Shown one piece after another: positions 9,164 through 17,818 of a stretch of DNA of 64,000 nt. Position 1 is the first letter of the stretch; each line of letters opens with the position of its first letter. The notes beneath the pieces are model-generated. The model saw only the letters and a list, made by a program, of their open reading frames with translations, did no database searches and was not told the DNA's origin. Origin of the DNA: JANYCD01 sp043738385. Lineage in GTDB: Bacteria; Pseudomonadota; Gammaproteobacteria; Burkholderiales; Rhodocyclaceae. The position numbers and the translations under genes are program-made. Where the stretch lies: assembly GCA_043738385.1 (NCBI GenBank), contig JAYUGL010000167.1, positions 1 to 64,000 of the forward strand, given 5' to 3'.

Positions 9164-9200
9164 GAAAACCCCGCTCGGCGATCAGCAGAACGGGGTTTTC
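9164..9200 (-). terminator. Intrinsic terminator after the RND transporter gene
   Basis: Ten-base arms GAAAACCCCG/CGGGGTTTTC enclose a 17-base loop, 20 bases after the transporter stop codon and before the acyl-CoA ligase start. The T-rich side follows on the minus strand. Confidence 0.6.
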
Positions 9201-9220
9201 TACCTGCCAGGAAAGATTTT

Positions 9221-11614
9221 CTAGGCTGTCTTGGCGGCTTTGGGTTGCAGCAAGAACGTCGCCAGGCTGGGAACGATGATCAACGCGCCGAGCATGTTCC
9301 AGAGGAACATGAAGGCCAGCAAGATTCCCAAGTCGGCCTGGAACTTGATCGGCGACCAAGCCCAAGTGATCACGGCGGTCGCCAGCGTTACACCGATCAG
9401 CGCCACAACCTTGCCGGTAAATACCAGGGCGCCGCTATAGGCGTCGCGGACCGACATGCCTTGGCGTTGCAAGGCCAGGAATACCGTCAACAAATACAAC
9501 GAATAGTCGACCCCGATGCCAACCCCCAGGGCCACCACCGGCAAGGTGGCGACCTTGACGCCGATGCCCAGCATCACCATCAGGGCTTCACCCAATATGG
9601 AGGTCACGATCAGCGGCAGCACCGCCACGACCACGGCACGCCAACTGCGGAAGGTGATGAAGCACAACACGATCACCGCCGCATAGACGTACAACAACAT
9701 GGTGCGGTTGGCCTTGGCCACCGAGATGTTGGTGGCCGCCTCGATGCCCGAGGATCCAGCGGCAAGGAGGAACTGGTAATTGGCGGTATTGTGTTTCGCG
9801 GCGAAGTCTTCGACAGTGTTGACGACGCGCGTCAGTGTCTCCGCCTTGTGATCAGAGAGGTAGGCGATCACCGGCACCACCGAACGGGCTTCGTTGAACA
9901 GTTCCGGGTTGGAATTGAAAACATAGTCGATGGCATCGGCGACGACATAGTTGTCGCGGTTGATGGTCACCCACCTGGGCGAGCCTTCGAAGCCGGCCGC
10001 CGAGTAAGTCCGCGCCAGACTTGCCGGCGATACTGTGGTCTGAACGCCGGGCACGTCACGCAGGATGTCCTCCAACCTATCCATTTCCAGAATGGTCTGA
10101 TAGCTGACCACACCATAATCTTTGGGAGTGGTGACGATGACCGCGAGCTGATCGCTGGAGAGTGCGTAGTGCTTGGTGACAAAGGCGTTGTCGAGGTTGT
10201 AGCGGGAGTCGACGCGCAGCTCGGGGGCGCCAGGATCCAGATCGCCGATCTTGAGGTTCTCGCCGATCTTCAACGCGACCCCGGTGAGGATCAAGGTAAC
10301 GATAATCACGCCGATAGCCCAGGGCCGGCTGGTGAAACGGCTTAGCACGCGCACCAACGGGTGGTCGCCTTCGGCGGACTTGAGGGTGCGGGCGGCGGCC
10401 TTGGCACTGACGCTGGTATAGGACAGCAGGATGGGCAGCAGGATCAGGTTGGTGAAGATCAGCACGCCTACGCCAATGCTGGAAGCGACGGCCAGGCCGC
10501 GGATGACGGGAATGTCGATCACGGCCAGCACACCGAAGCCGACGGCATCGGCCAGCAGCGCGGTGAGACCGGCGAGAAACAGGCGGCGGAAGGTATAGCG
10601 CGCGGCGACGTACTTGTGCGTGCCGCGGCCAATGTCTTGCATGATGCCGTTCATCTTCTGCGCGCCGTGGGAGACGCCGATGGCGAAAATCAGGAAAGGC
10701 ACCAGCACCGTGTAAGGGTCGAGCACGAAGCCGAGCATGCGCATCAGACCGAGCTGCCAGGAGACGGCGACGACGGAACAAATGACGACCAGCAGCGTGC
10801 TGCGCACGCAGCGGGTGTAGAAAAAGATCAACGCAGCGCAGATCAGGGCGGCGTAAGTGAAGTAGGTGAATACCTGAATCAAACCATGGATCAGATCGCC
10901 CACGATCTGGGCAAAGCCAACGATGTGGATTCGGACACCCTTGGCCTGATATTCTTCACGGATAACATCCACCGCGTCGTGGAAGGCGCGGTAATTGAGC
11001 TCCTTGCCGGTGACGGGATCGCGATCCAGCAACGGCACGACGATCGTGCTGGAGCGCTGATCGTTGGACACCAGCGAACCGATGATGCCGGCGCGTTGGA
11101 TATTGTTGCGCAGGGCCTCGATGCTCTCGGGGGAGCCGTTATAGGTGTCGGGCATGACCGGGCCGCCCTTGTAGCCTTCGGCGGTGATCTCGGTCCAACG
11201 CACCACCGGCATCCACAGCGACTTCATGTACGAGCGGTCAACGCCGGGCACCAGGAAGACCTTGTCGTTAATGTCGCGCAGGACCTCAATATAGTGGGCA
11301 TCGTAGATGTCGCCCTTTTCGCTTTCGACAGCGATCCGCACCGAGTTGCCCAGACCGCGCAAGTTGGTTTGATTGGCGAAATAGTTTTTGATGAAGGGCT
11401 GCGACTGCGGCATCATCTTTTCGAAGCTGGCATTGACCTCCAGCTTGGAGGCCTGATAGCCCAGCAGGACCGTCACCAGCGCGCAAATGATCACCAACAC
11501 CAGGCGATTATTGAAGATAAGGCGTTCCAGGAAATTGCCGGAGCGCGCATCGAAGTCTTCCCGCCGCGGCACGACGGGCATTGAATTGATTTGGTTTTCG
11601 CTGGGGATGTCCAT
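9221..11614 (-). CDS. RND-superfamily exporter (MMPL/HAE3 type)
   Basis: A 797-residue inner-membrane protein with the RND plan. One membrane helix near residues 32-52 is followed by a large periplasmic loop, a block of five helices (about 235-400) and a second loop. A second block of five helices (about 620-790) contains GVGIGVDYSLYLL. At half the usual size for two-loop AcrB pumps, it fits the hydrophobe/MmpL-like class that moves lipids and other amphiphiles. It is the last gene of a minus-strand run with a YCF48-like protein, DUF1329 and DUF1302, a set often found in degraders of hydrophobic substrates. Substrate unknown. Confidence 0.88.
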   Translation of the reverse strand: MDIPSENQINSMPVVPRREDFDARSGNFLERLIFNNRLVLVIICALVTVLLGYQASKLEVNASFEKMMPQSQPFIKNYFANQTNLRGLGNSVRIAVESEKGDIYDAHYIEVLRDINDKVFLVPGVDRSYMKSLWMPVVRWTEITAEGYKGGPVMPDTYNGSPESIEALRNNIQRAGIIGSLVSNDQRSSTIVVPLLDRDPVTGKELNYRAFHDAVDVIREEYQAKGVRIHIVGFAQIVGDLIHGLIQVFTYFTYAALICAALIFFYTRCVRSTLLVVICSVVAVSWQLGLMRMLGFVLDPYTVLVPFLIFAIGVSHGAQKMNGIMQDIGRGTHKYVAARYTFRRLFLAGLTALLADAVGFGVLAVIDIPVIRGLAVASSIGVGVLIFTNLILLPILLSYTSVSAKAAARTLKSAEGDHPLVRVLSRFTSRPWAIGVIIVTLILTGVALKIGENLKIGDLDPGAPELRVDSRYNLDNAFVTKHYALSSDQLAVIVTTPKDYGVVSYQTILEMDRLEDILRDVPGVQTTVSPASLARTYSAAGFEGSPRWVTINRDNYVVADAIDYVFNSNPELFNEARSVVPVIAYLSDHKAETLTRVVNTVEDFAAKHNTANYQFLLAAGSSGIEAATNISVAKANRTMLLYVYAAVIVLCFITFRSWRAVVVAVLPLIVTSILGEALMVMLGIGVKVATLPVVALGVGIGVDYSLYLLTVFLALQRQGMSVRDAYSGALVFTGKVVALIGVTLATAVITWAWSPIKFQADLGILLAFMFLWNMLGALIIVPSLATFLLQPKAAKTA

Positions 11615-11644
11615 GGAATCGTGTTTGCTAGGAGGTTATTTCAA

Positions 11645-12757
11645 TCAGCGTGGTGTTGTCGCCGTCGCGTCGCGCGGCGTCTCTATTCTGAGACCTTCGA
11701 TTCCGGTGACAACAAAGGTATCAGGACCCACTGCAGCGATCCCGGTAGTCCGCATCGGTTTGCTTTGCGGCAGCAGCCGGACATTTTTTCCAGTCTTGTC
11801 GAGCAGCAGGAATTGCCCGGCGGCATTGATCAGGACGAAGCCCTCGCCATCGGAACGGGCAATGCCAGCGGCGATGGTCTGCTCGCTAAGCAGGGGCACG
11901 GCTTCCCAATGCTTGCCGAGGTCACCGCTGCGGTAGATCGTGCCGCGCAGGCCGTAGGCGATCAGGGTGTCGTCGATGCCGGCGATGCCGAAGAAGCTGC
12001 CGTTGTAGCCGGTGTCGGTCTTGGTGAAGTAACCGCGGCTCCTGTCGAGCCGGTAGATCTGACCGTGCTCGCCAAAGACGTACAGTTCTTTGCCGATACC
12101 GCGTATTCCATTGAGGTTGAGCCTTTCCTTGTTGTCGATGCGATGCAACCAGGGTTCCCAACTCTTGCCGCCGTCACGCGTGGCGATCAACATGCCATAG
12201 GATCCCACCGCATAGCCGGTGTTGCTGTCGTCAAACCAGACATCGAGCAGCGGCAGCGCGGGACCCGCCTTGTAGTTGACTCCCATGGTGGTCAATTCTG
12301 CAGCGCCATCCGCCCCCATCTTGGTGTAATACGCGGTAAACGCCTCGCCGGCGATGCGGCCGTCAAGTTGCTTGGTCCACGTTTTGGCGCCATCGGCGGT
12401 ATGGAGCACCACGCCGTCGTGGCCCACCGCCCAGCCGTCGTTAGCAGTAGGAAACTGGACTGCAAGCAGGTCACTTTGCACCGGGACTTGGCCCTGGACC
12501 CAGGTCTTGCCCTGGTCATCGGAAACGATGACCAGGCCGCGCGAACCCACCGCCACCAGTCGCGGGCCGGCATGCGCAATCGCCTGCAGCGTGCGCGTGG
12601 ACAGGGACTTTCGCATATCCGCCGGGGTGTCCAGCGGATCCTGGAATTTGACTTCAGACAGCGCCGGTACTGAAACCAGCGCCAGGGAAAAACAGCACAC
12701 CGTGAGCCACAGCCGATACAGCTTGCGGGCCGGATTTATTGTATTGACGCCTGACAT
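11645..12757 (-). CDS. YCF48/HCF136-like beta-propeller protein
   Basis: A 370-residue exported protein. A signal peptide (about residues 12-35, LWLTVCCFSLALVSVPALS) precedes a seven-bladed-type propeller with recurring blades such as GWAVGHDGVVLHTADGAKTW and GYAVGSYGMLIATRDGGKSW. Photosystem II assembly factor YCF48 shares the fold, but in non-phototrophs these proteins travel with RND exporters and DUF1302/DUF1329 proteins. A periplasmic accessory role in that transport system is inferred. The ATG at 12757 has an AAGGGG site about eight bases upstream; a longer in-frame start exists 27 bases earlier. Confidence 0.8.
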   Translation of the reverse strand: MSGVNTINPARKLYRLWLTVCCFSLALVSVPALSEVKFQDPLDTPADMRKSLSTRTLQAIAHAGPRLVAVGSRGLVIVSDDQGKTWVQGQVPVQSDLLAVQFPTANDGWAVGHDGVVLHTADGAKTWTKQLDGRIAGEAFTAYYTKMGADGAAELTTMGVNYKAGPALPLLDVWFDDSNTGYAVGSYGMLIATRDGGKSWEPWLHRIDNKERLNLNGIRGIGKELYVFGEHGQIYRLDRSRGYFTKTDTGYNGSFFGIAGIDDTLIAYGLRGTIYRSGDLGKHWEAVPLLSEQTIAAGIARSDGEGFVLINAAGQFLLLDKTGKNVRLLPQSKPMRTTGIAAVGPDTFVVTGIEGLRIETPRDATATTPR

Positions 12758-12821
12758 GGCGCGAGCCCCTTCTAGAAAAACCAAATTGGACGCGGGATTT
12801 TACAAAACAAGCCTTGCGCTA

Positions 12822-12860
12822 ACCAAAAAAATGCGGCCGGCCGACCGGCCGGCCGCATTT
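12822..12860 (-). terminator. Strong intrinsic terminator after the DUF1329 gene
   Basis: A near-perfect GC-rich hairpin (15-base arms around AAATGCGGCCGGCCG, two-base loop) is followed on the minus strand by a run of Ts. It lies just past the DUF1329 stop and may lower expression of the two genes downstream. Confidence 0.75.
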
Positions 12861-12868
12861 AGGTCAGC

Positions 12869-14299
12869 TTAACGTACGCCCGACGCAGCAACCGACTGCG
12901 GAGTGAAATTCAACTTGCCCTCGCAGCAGTCACTATTATTCCAGGCGCGCAACAAATTGCCCGGCTTATTCACATCCACGTTGATGAACATGAAGTTGCC
13001 CTTGATGATGTCGTAGGTGGTCCAGGAGTCAACACTCGCGCCACCGGTATCGTAGTGGGCGAAGAGGTTGTTTTGCTGGACACGATACAGATTGCCGGCA
13101 TTGTCGTACTGGTCGGCACCGACGATGGCCCAGGAATCCTCATCGACATAGAAGGTACGTTTCGAGTAGATATGCCGAGCGCCCGGCTTGCGTATCGCTT
13201 CAACGACCCAGACGCGGTGCTTTTCCCAACGCACTATATCGGGATTGACAAACTTCGTCTTGAACATTTCCTCTGTTTTTGCGGTGCTGGTGGATTTATA
13301 GCTGTTGTAGTTGACGATCAGTTCCTTCTTGCCGAGCAGCTTGAAGTCATAGCGGTCGAGACGACCGACATAGCCGAAAATCTCGTCCCAGAAGATCACG
13401 CCGCCGTAGCTGGCGATTGGCACGTCATAGGCAAATTCCGGTGCCATCCGCACCCGACGCTGACCGGGCGTATAGAACCAGACCTTCTGTCCGCCGTCTT
13501 CACCGCGCGCGGTGTAGAAGTTGAGGAACACGATGCCGGCCGACGTCGGCGGTGCGGTCAACACCGCATTAAAACCGAATACCGCGTCACCCGGAATCTC
13601 CTTGCGGATCGGCTTGGTCTTGTTCTCGTCATACCAAGCGTGGACAAAATACTCGTCAACGCTAGGCAGGTTCGTGCGGTTGCCCGCGGTATCGACCAAG
13701 TAGCCCTGATTCTTGCGGTGCGTAATGGTGGGCGCAAAGTGGGTGAAGTGATTCCAGATTACTTCCGCTCCGGTCTTGGGGATTGGGAACGGTACACCCG
13801 GAAAAGCATTATTGCCTTCGTCAGCACCGAGCAGATTGTCGCCATAGACCGGCCCTCCGAGCTTCGCCGTGGTGGCATTCTTGATCGTGTTGGCCAACAC
13901 CCAGGGCGAATAACGCGCCGTGCGATGGCTAGGATAGACATCGACGCGGTAGCCCGGATACAGCTTGATCATCGCCTTGGTTCCAGCGCCGAGCAGGGCG
14001 TCATACTGGGCGACGTTCTTGGCATCGATCGAGTACAGCGGCTTTTCGTTGGCATACGGATCCACGTAAAACTGGTTCTTGTTGGGATCGTAGCTCGGCA
14101 CATCCTTCATGGCCAGACCGCCGGTGTAGGCCGGAATCGAACCGTCGGCATTGCCGGCTTTTTCGGCGCCAAACTCGGTCAGCGTGGTGCCCAATTGCTT
14201 GGCTTCTTCGGCCGAAACCGCCGCCAGCGCCGACGACATACCCAGTGTCGCTAGCCCAGCCGCCATCAGCAGGCTCAGAACTGTCTTGTTACTTACCAT
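12869..14299 (-). CDS. DUF1329 family periplasmic/outer-membrane-associated protein
   Basis: A 476-residue protein with a signal peptide (cleavage likely after SSALA, about residue 26), then VSAEEAKQLGTTLTEFGAEKAGNADGSIPAYTGG, the hallmark start of DUF1329. The fold resembles LolA/LolB-type lipid carriers, so a lipid- or hydrophobe-shuttling role is plausible but unproven. An AGGAG ribosome site precedes the ATG. It lies 22 bases after the DUF1302 gene and is followed by a strong terminator, making these two the best-expressed part of the module. Confidence 0.88.
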   Translation of the reverse strand: MVSNKTVLSLLMAAGLATLGMSSALAAVSAEEAKQLGTTLTEFGAEKAGNADGSIPAYTGGLAMKDVPSYDPNKNQFYVDPYANEKPLYSIDAKNVAQYDALLGAGTKAMIKLYPGYRVDVYPSHRTARYSPWVLANTIKNATTAKLGGPVYGDNLLGADEGNNAFPGVPFPIPKTGAEVIWNHFTHFAPTITHRKNQGYLVDTAGNRTNLPSVDEYFVHAWYDENKTKPIRKEIPGDAVFGFNAVLTAPPTSAGIVFLNFYTARGEDGGQKVWFYTPGQRRVRMAPEFAYDVPIASYGGVIFWDEIFGYVGRLDRYDFKLLGKKELIVNYNSYKSTSTAKTEEMFKTKFVNPDIVRWEKHRVWVVEAIRKPGARHIYSKRTFYVDEDSWAIVGADQYDNAGNLYRVQQNNLFAHYDTGGASVDSWTTYDIIKGNFMFINVDVNKPGNLLRAWNNSDCCEGKLNFTPQSVAASGVR

Positions 14300-14321
14300 G
14301 GTTTTCTCCTAGTGGTACTTT

Positions 14322-16151
14322 TTAGAATGAAGTCTTGTATTGCAACTCGACCCAACCGCGGTCATTCACGCCCACCGGACCGGCACCGCCGAAACCGTTA
14401 TAAAACGCTCCAGGGGGGGCCGTCCCAAAAACAGGGCCAGTTGGCAAGTTGCCGGTGGTATTGGTGCGCCAATGATTGCCGTTGTAGGACAGCGTGAGCT
14501 GATGCTTCTGCTGATAAATGGCCCGCAGCCCAACCGAGTAGATGTTGGTGCCTTCCTGGTAGAAGGCGCTCGCACGATACGCCGGGTTGCCATGGACGCC
14601 ATAGGTGTAGGAAATCGGCGCCTCCAGATCAACCCCGGCCCAGACCTGCTGCCACTGCGGAATAAACAACATTGCGATCGCCAGCGAGTTCTTGGTGGCG
14701 CAGCCATCCCTATCTCTGCCACCGCTTGCGGCACCGGTGGGATTACAAATGAAGTTCCCTGCAGAGTCTTTACGGCCCACAAAGCTCGCCTGATCTCCAT
14801 TGTCGGTGACGCTGTTCAGATGCGTGAAGGAAAACTCGGCCAGCAGAATGCCGGAATCCCACAGCTTCATATCCCCAATCGAGTTGCCACCCAACTGGAC
14901 AAAGGTGTTGCCGATCAAGTTGGTGATATTGCCTCGGGCACCCAGTCCATCGGGACCCGCAAGAAAGGAGCTGGCGAGCTCCGTGTGACGACGGGTGCTC
15001 AATTCCCAGCCGGTGCTGATCAGGCCAAAGGTCTTTTCAAAGCTGATACCGACCAGCTTGGTCTTTTGCGCAGCGGTGTTGTAGATGCTAAAGAAAGGGA
15101 TCGAAGTTCCGTTTGTGTTCTTAAGCGATTGCTGGCCACCGGACACGTTAAGCAGCGGATAGGGATCCACTTCGTCCAACTGCCGGTAGTAGAAACCCAT
15201 ATCGCCACCAATTAATGGCACGTCAGACCAAGTCAGTTTCAAACCGTAGTTGTGGTTGTTGTTTTGGGGTTGGGCATTGCCGTGGTTACCAACAAAGCAA
15301 CCAATCTTGTACGCATCAAGACCTAAGGCTCCAGTCAAAAATGCGTTCCCATTGTTGCAAGGCCCCACGGGACCGTTGTAAAGAACGTCGAAGAAGCCAA
15401 AATAAGTGCCGGCTTCAGGGTAGAGATTCTGGCGATATTCAAGAAAGTATTCCGCCGTGAGCGAGACGTTCTTCGTCAGATCGGCCGACACCAGGATCTG
15501 GTTGCGCGGGAGGAACAGTTCCTTGACCTCGGAACCCGGCTGCGTGAACGCTTTGTTGAAATCGATTGGCGACTGTGAATAGGCAATATTGGAGAACGCG
15601 AAGAAGAATGCATTACCCCAGTATTGCGTCAGGCGGCCGACCTTGGCGTAAACTTTATGGTCTAAAATTTCGGTGTTGTAGAAGACAAAGCCGTCCAGCC
15701 AGTCCCCGCCCTGGACAAAATAGTGCTTGGTTGTGTTGGTGTAGGTGTCATTCGTGTAGGGATGAGACCCGGCGGCCGCGTATGCGGGATTCTGGGCGAC
15801 GTGGTCAGTGTAGTTGAAATCCTTCCAAATCGAGGCCGACATGCGGAAGCCCATATTGCCCTGGTAAGTTCCCTGAAACTCCATCAGATCCTGAACGCGG
15901 TTGGTGACCATGTCACCCTTGTGCTGAAACTTGTAGTCACCGGCCTGAAAGAACGGGGCGTTACCAATTTTGCTGTTGATCTCCTGCGCCCGCCAACCCA
16001 TGGTCCATTGCACGGTGTTGTCGAACTGCATTTCCCAATCCGGACCTGCATCCACTTTGAAAGCGTGCGCGGTGCCTGCCGTGCATACGGCCGCAACCGC
16101 CAATGTCAGCGCCTTCAACGAAAATCGGTTCCCTTTTTTAGTACCCCTCAT
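14322..16151 (-). CDS. DUF1302 family outer-membrane protein
   Basis: A 609-residue protein with a signal peptide (cleaved near AHA, residue 30), rich in aromatic residues and alternating strands, ending in WVELQYKTSF with the C-terminal Phe typical of Bam-inserted barrels. DUF1302 proteins are predicted porin-like channels that accompany DUF1329 in catabolic clusters for steroids, terpenes and long-chain compounds. AGGAG lies eight bases before the ATG. Two palindromes lie in the upstream region. Passage of a hydrophobic substrate through the outer membrane is inferred from context. Confidence 0.87.
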   Translation of the reverse strand: MRGTKKGNRFSLKALTLAVAAVCTAGTAHAFKVDAGPDWEMQFDNTVQWTMGWRAQEINSKIGNAPFFQAGDYKFQHKGDMVTNRVQDLMEFQGTYQGNMGFRMSASIWKDFNYTDHVAQNPAYAAAGSHPYTNDTYTNTTKHYFVQGGDWLDGFVFYNTEILDHKVYAKVGRLTQYWGNAFFFAFSNIAYSQSPIDFNKAFTQPGSEVKELFLPRNQILVSADLTKNVSLTAEYFLEYRQNLYPEAGTYFGFFDVLYNGPVGPCNNGNAFLTGALGLDAYKIGCFVGNHGNAQPQNNNHNYGLKLTWSDVPLIGGDMGFYYRQLDEVDPYPLLNVSGGQQSLKNTNGTSIPFFSIYNTAAQKTKLVGISFEKTFGLISTGWELSTRRHTELASSFLAGPDGLGARGNITNLIGNTFVQLGGNSIGDMKLWDSGILLAEFSFTHLNSVTDNGDQASFVGRKDSAGNFICNPTGAASGGRDRDGCATKNSLAIAMLFIPQWQQVWAGVDLEAPISYTYGVHGNPAYRASAFYQEGTNIYSVGLRAIYQQKHQLTLSYNGNHWRTNTTGNLPTGPVFGTAPPGAFYNGFGGAGPVGVNDRGWVELQYKTSF

Positions 16152-16190
16152 TGCTCTTCTCCTTTTTCACGAATTTGGTTCACGTTTACT

Positions 16191-16206
16191 CAACAAACGC
16201 TTGTTG
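16191..16206. promoter_or_regulatory. TetR-type operator candidate before the DUF1302 gene
   Basis: CAACAAACGCTTGTTG is a 16-base palindrome with one mismatched pair, 40 bases upstream of the DUF1302 ATG. Twelve of its bases (AACAAACGCTTG) recur exactly before the TetR gene at 33257. It resembles the sites at 19738 and 32275. Confidence 0.5.
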
Positions 16207-16258
16207 GACGGATGGTGAAACGGTGGCGATGGTAATTCAACTTCCAGCGACTTGAAAT

Positions 16259-16275
16259 AGTTAATTTCGTTAACT
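16259..16275. promoter_or_regulatory. Inverted repeat upstream of the DUF1302 gene
   Basis: AGTTAA and TTAACT flank a five-base spacer. A minus-strand TATAAA box lies a few bases farther from the gene (about 16283), so the repeat would sit just downstream of the start site. Regulator unknown; the repeat differs from the ACAA-type operators. Confidence 0.3.
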
Positions 16276-16413
16276 GTGTTGTTTATACCACACTGTATTC
16301 GAACACTACCATGACGCATGGAAAAATTACGGCGTGGTATGAAGACGGTACGGCACGGTAGCATGCGAATCAAATACGCCATGTTTTAACGCTAACCAGT
16401 GACCAATCAACAT

Positions 16414-17550
16414 TCACAGCCCCATGTCCTTGGCGATGATGCTGCGCAGAATTTCGTTGGTGCCGCCGCCGACCATGCCGTGCTTGGCCTCGCGGAAATA
16501 GCGTTCCATGTCGTATTCGGGCAGTTGCGCGTAACCGCCCAGCGCCTGCATGCCATTGAAGGCAATTTTGAACAGGGTTTCCGAAGTGATCAGCTTGGCC
16601 ATCGTGACTTCCTTGACCGCCCGCTCGCCGCGCGCCATCTTGCTCGCGGCGGAATAGACCATCAGCCGTGCGGCTTCGAGTTCCGCCTCGTTTTGCGCCA
16701 TGCGGTGCTTGAGCACCTGAAATGACGACAAGGTCTTGCCGAACTGCTTGCGGTCCTTGGTGTAGCGGATCGTGTCGTCCAGCGCGGTACGCGCACTGCC
16801 GACCTGTGACGCGGCGATGCTTAGCCGCTCATATTCGAGGTGTTCGCCGATGTACTGCCAGCCTTTGCCCACTTCGCCGAGAATTGCGTCTTGTGGAATC
16901 CGCATGTTGTCCATGAAAAACTCGGTGGTACCGAGGCTCTTGCGGACGATGGTGTTCATCTTCTTGATGTCCAGCCCCGGTGTCGTGTTGGGCACCAGGA
17001 ACAGGCTGAAGCCGTTGTAACGATCCTGGCTGGTGCGGGCCAGAATCGCGATGGTCGCGCCCGGCAATTGCGCCCCGGAACACCACACCTTGTTGCCGTT
17101 CAATACCCATTCGTCGCCTTCAAGGCGCGCTGTGGAGCGCGCCGATGCGGCGTCTGAACCTGAGCCGGGTTCGCTGATGGAAATTGAAAACTTGGCGTCG
17201 CCTTTCAGAAAGGGGGGCAGGTATCTTTGTTTCTGCGCCGGCGTTCCGTGCCGCGAAATATTGGTCGCGGTGAACATCGACGTCATGATGCAGGCCGCAG
17301 TATCGAGACTGTGCTTGCCGATGGCCTCGCAGAAGATCGCGAACATGATGGGATCGGCGGCAACGCCGCCATCCTCCTCCGGCACCATCAACCCCAGCCA
17401 GCCCTGGTCGGCCATTTTCTTGTACACCGCTTCGGGAAAGTCCCGATTGGCGTCATGCTCGCGGGTATATTCGCGACTCACTTCTTTCTCCATGAAAGAG
17501 TGCATCGTGTCGTGCCACAAACGCTGTTCTTCAGTGAAGCTGAAATCCAT
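16414..17550 (-). CDS. Acyl-CoA dehydrogenase
   Basis: A 378-residue flavoprotein that desaturates an acyl-CoA at the alpha-beta position and passes electrons to ETF. FAD/substrate motifs include FSISISEPGSGSD (about residues 125-137) and the C-terminal GGGTNEILRSIIA. The usual catalytic Glu of the C-terminal YEGT motif is replaced here (VGGGTNE). A Glu in helix G (HLEYERLSIAA), as in isovaleryl-CoA dehydrogenase, is the likely base, pointing to branched or cyclic substrates. The ATG at 17550 has an AGGAAAG site. It is divergent from an acyl-CoA ligase gene. Confidence 0.92.
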   Translation of the reverse strand: MDFSFTEEQRLWHDTMHSFMEKEVSREYTREHDANRDFPEAVYKKMADQGWLGLMVPEEDGGVAADPIMFAIFCEAIGKHSLDTAACIMTSMFTATNISRHGTPAQKQRYLPPFLKGDAKFSISISEPGSGSDAASARSTARLEGDEWVLNGNKVWCSGAQLPGATIAILARTSQDRYNGFSLFLVPNTTPGLDIKKMNTIVRKSLGTTEFFMDNMRIPQDAILGEVGKGWQYIGEHLEYERLSIAASQVGSARTALDDTIRYTKDRKQFGKTLSSFQVLKHRMAQNEAELEAARLMVYSAASKMARGERAVKEVTMAKLITSETLFKIAFNGMQALGGYAQLPEYDMERYFREAKHGMVGGGTNEILRSIIAKDMGL

Positions 17551-17713
17551 GAACTTTCCTTTTGCGAATCGTTGTGTTGACGCCAGTTGCCGCAACCTTA
17601 TGGTACGGCTGAGGGTGCGACAGGCCGGGCTGGCAATGCGGTGGGTGTATTTTGCTTGTATTCGTCGCAGCCTCAAAGCGCTGCTTGACGATGCATGGTT
17701 TCGCACCTGTGGT

Positions 17714-17743
17714 TTGACAAACAACAATGTTGCGAAGTACATT
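17714..17743 (+). promoter_or_regulatory. Promoter with embedded palindrome, acyl-CoA ligase gene
   Basis: TTGACA (17714-17719), an 18-base spacer and TACATT (17738-17743) point to the ligase gene. The spacer contains the perfect palindrome CAACAATGTTG (17722-17732), similar in its arms to the CAACAA-type operators elsewhere in this region. Repressor control is inferred. Confidence 0.45.
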
Positions 17744-17818
17744 AAAACAAATGTTAGTTGGGTTGATTTATGTTGTCAAGCCGACCAAGACTCATTCGAT
17801 AAAAATCAGAATTCACTC

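Noticed and set aside
9137..10345. Open frame of about 400 codons on the plus strand
   Set aside because: Opposite the RND gene, with His/Asp/Gln-rich low-complexity translation.
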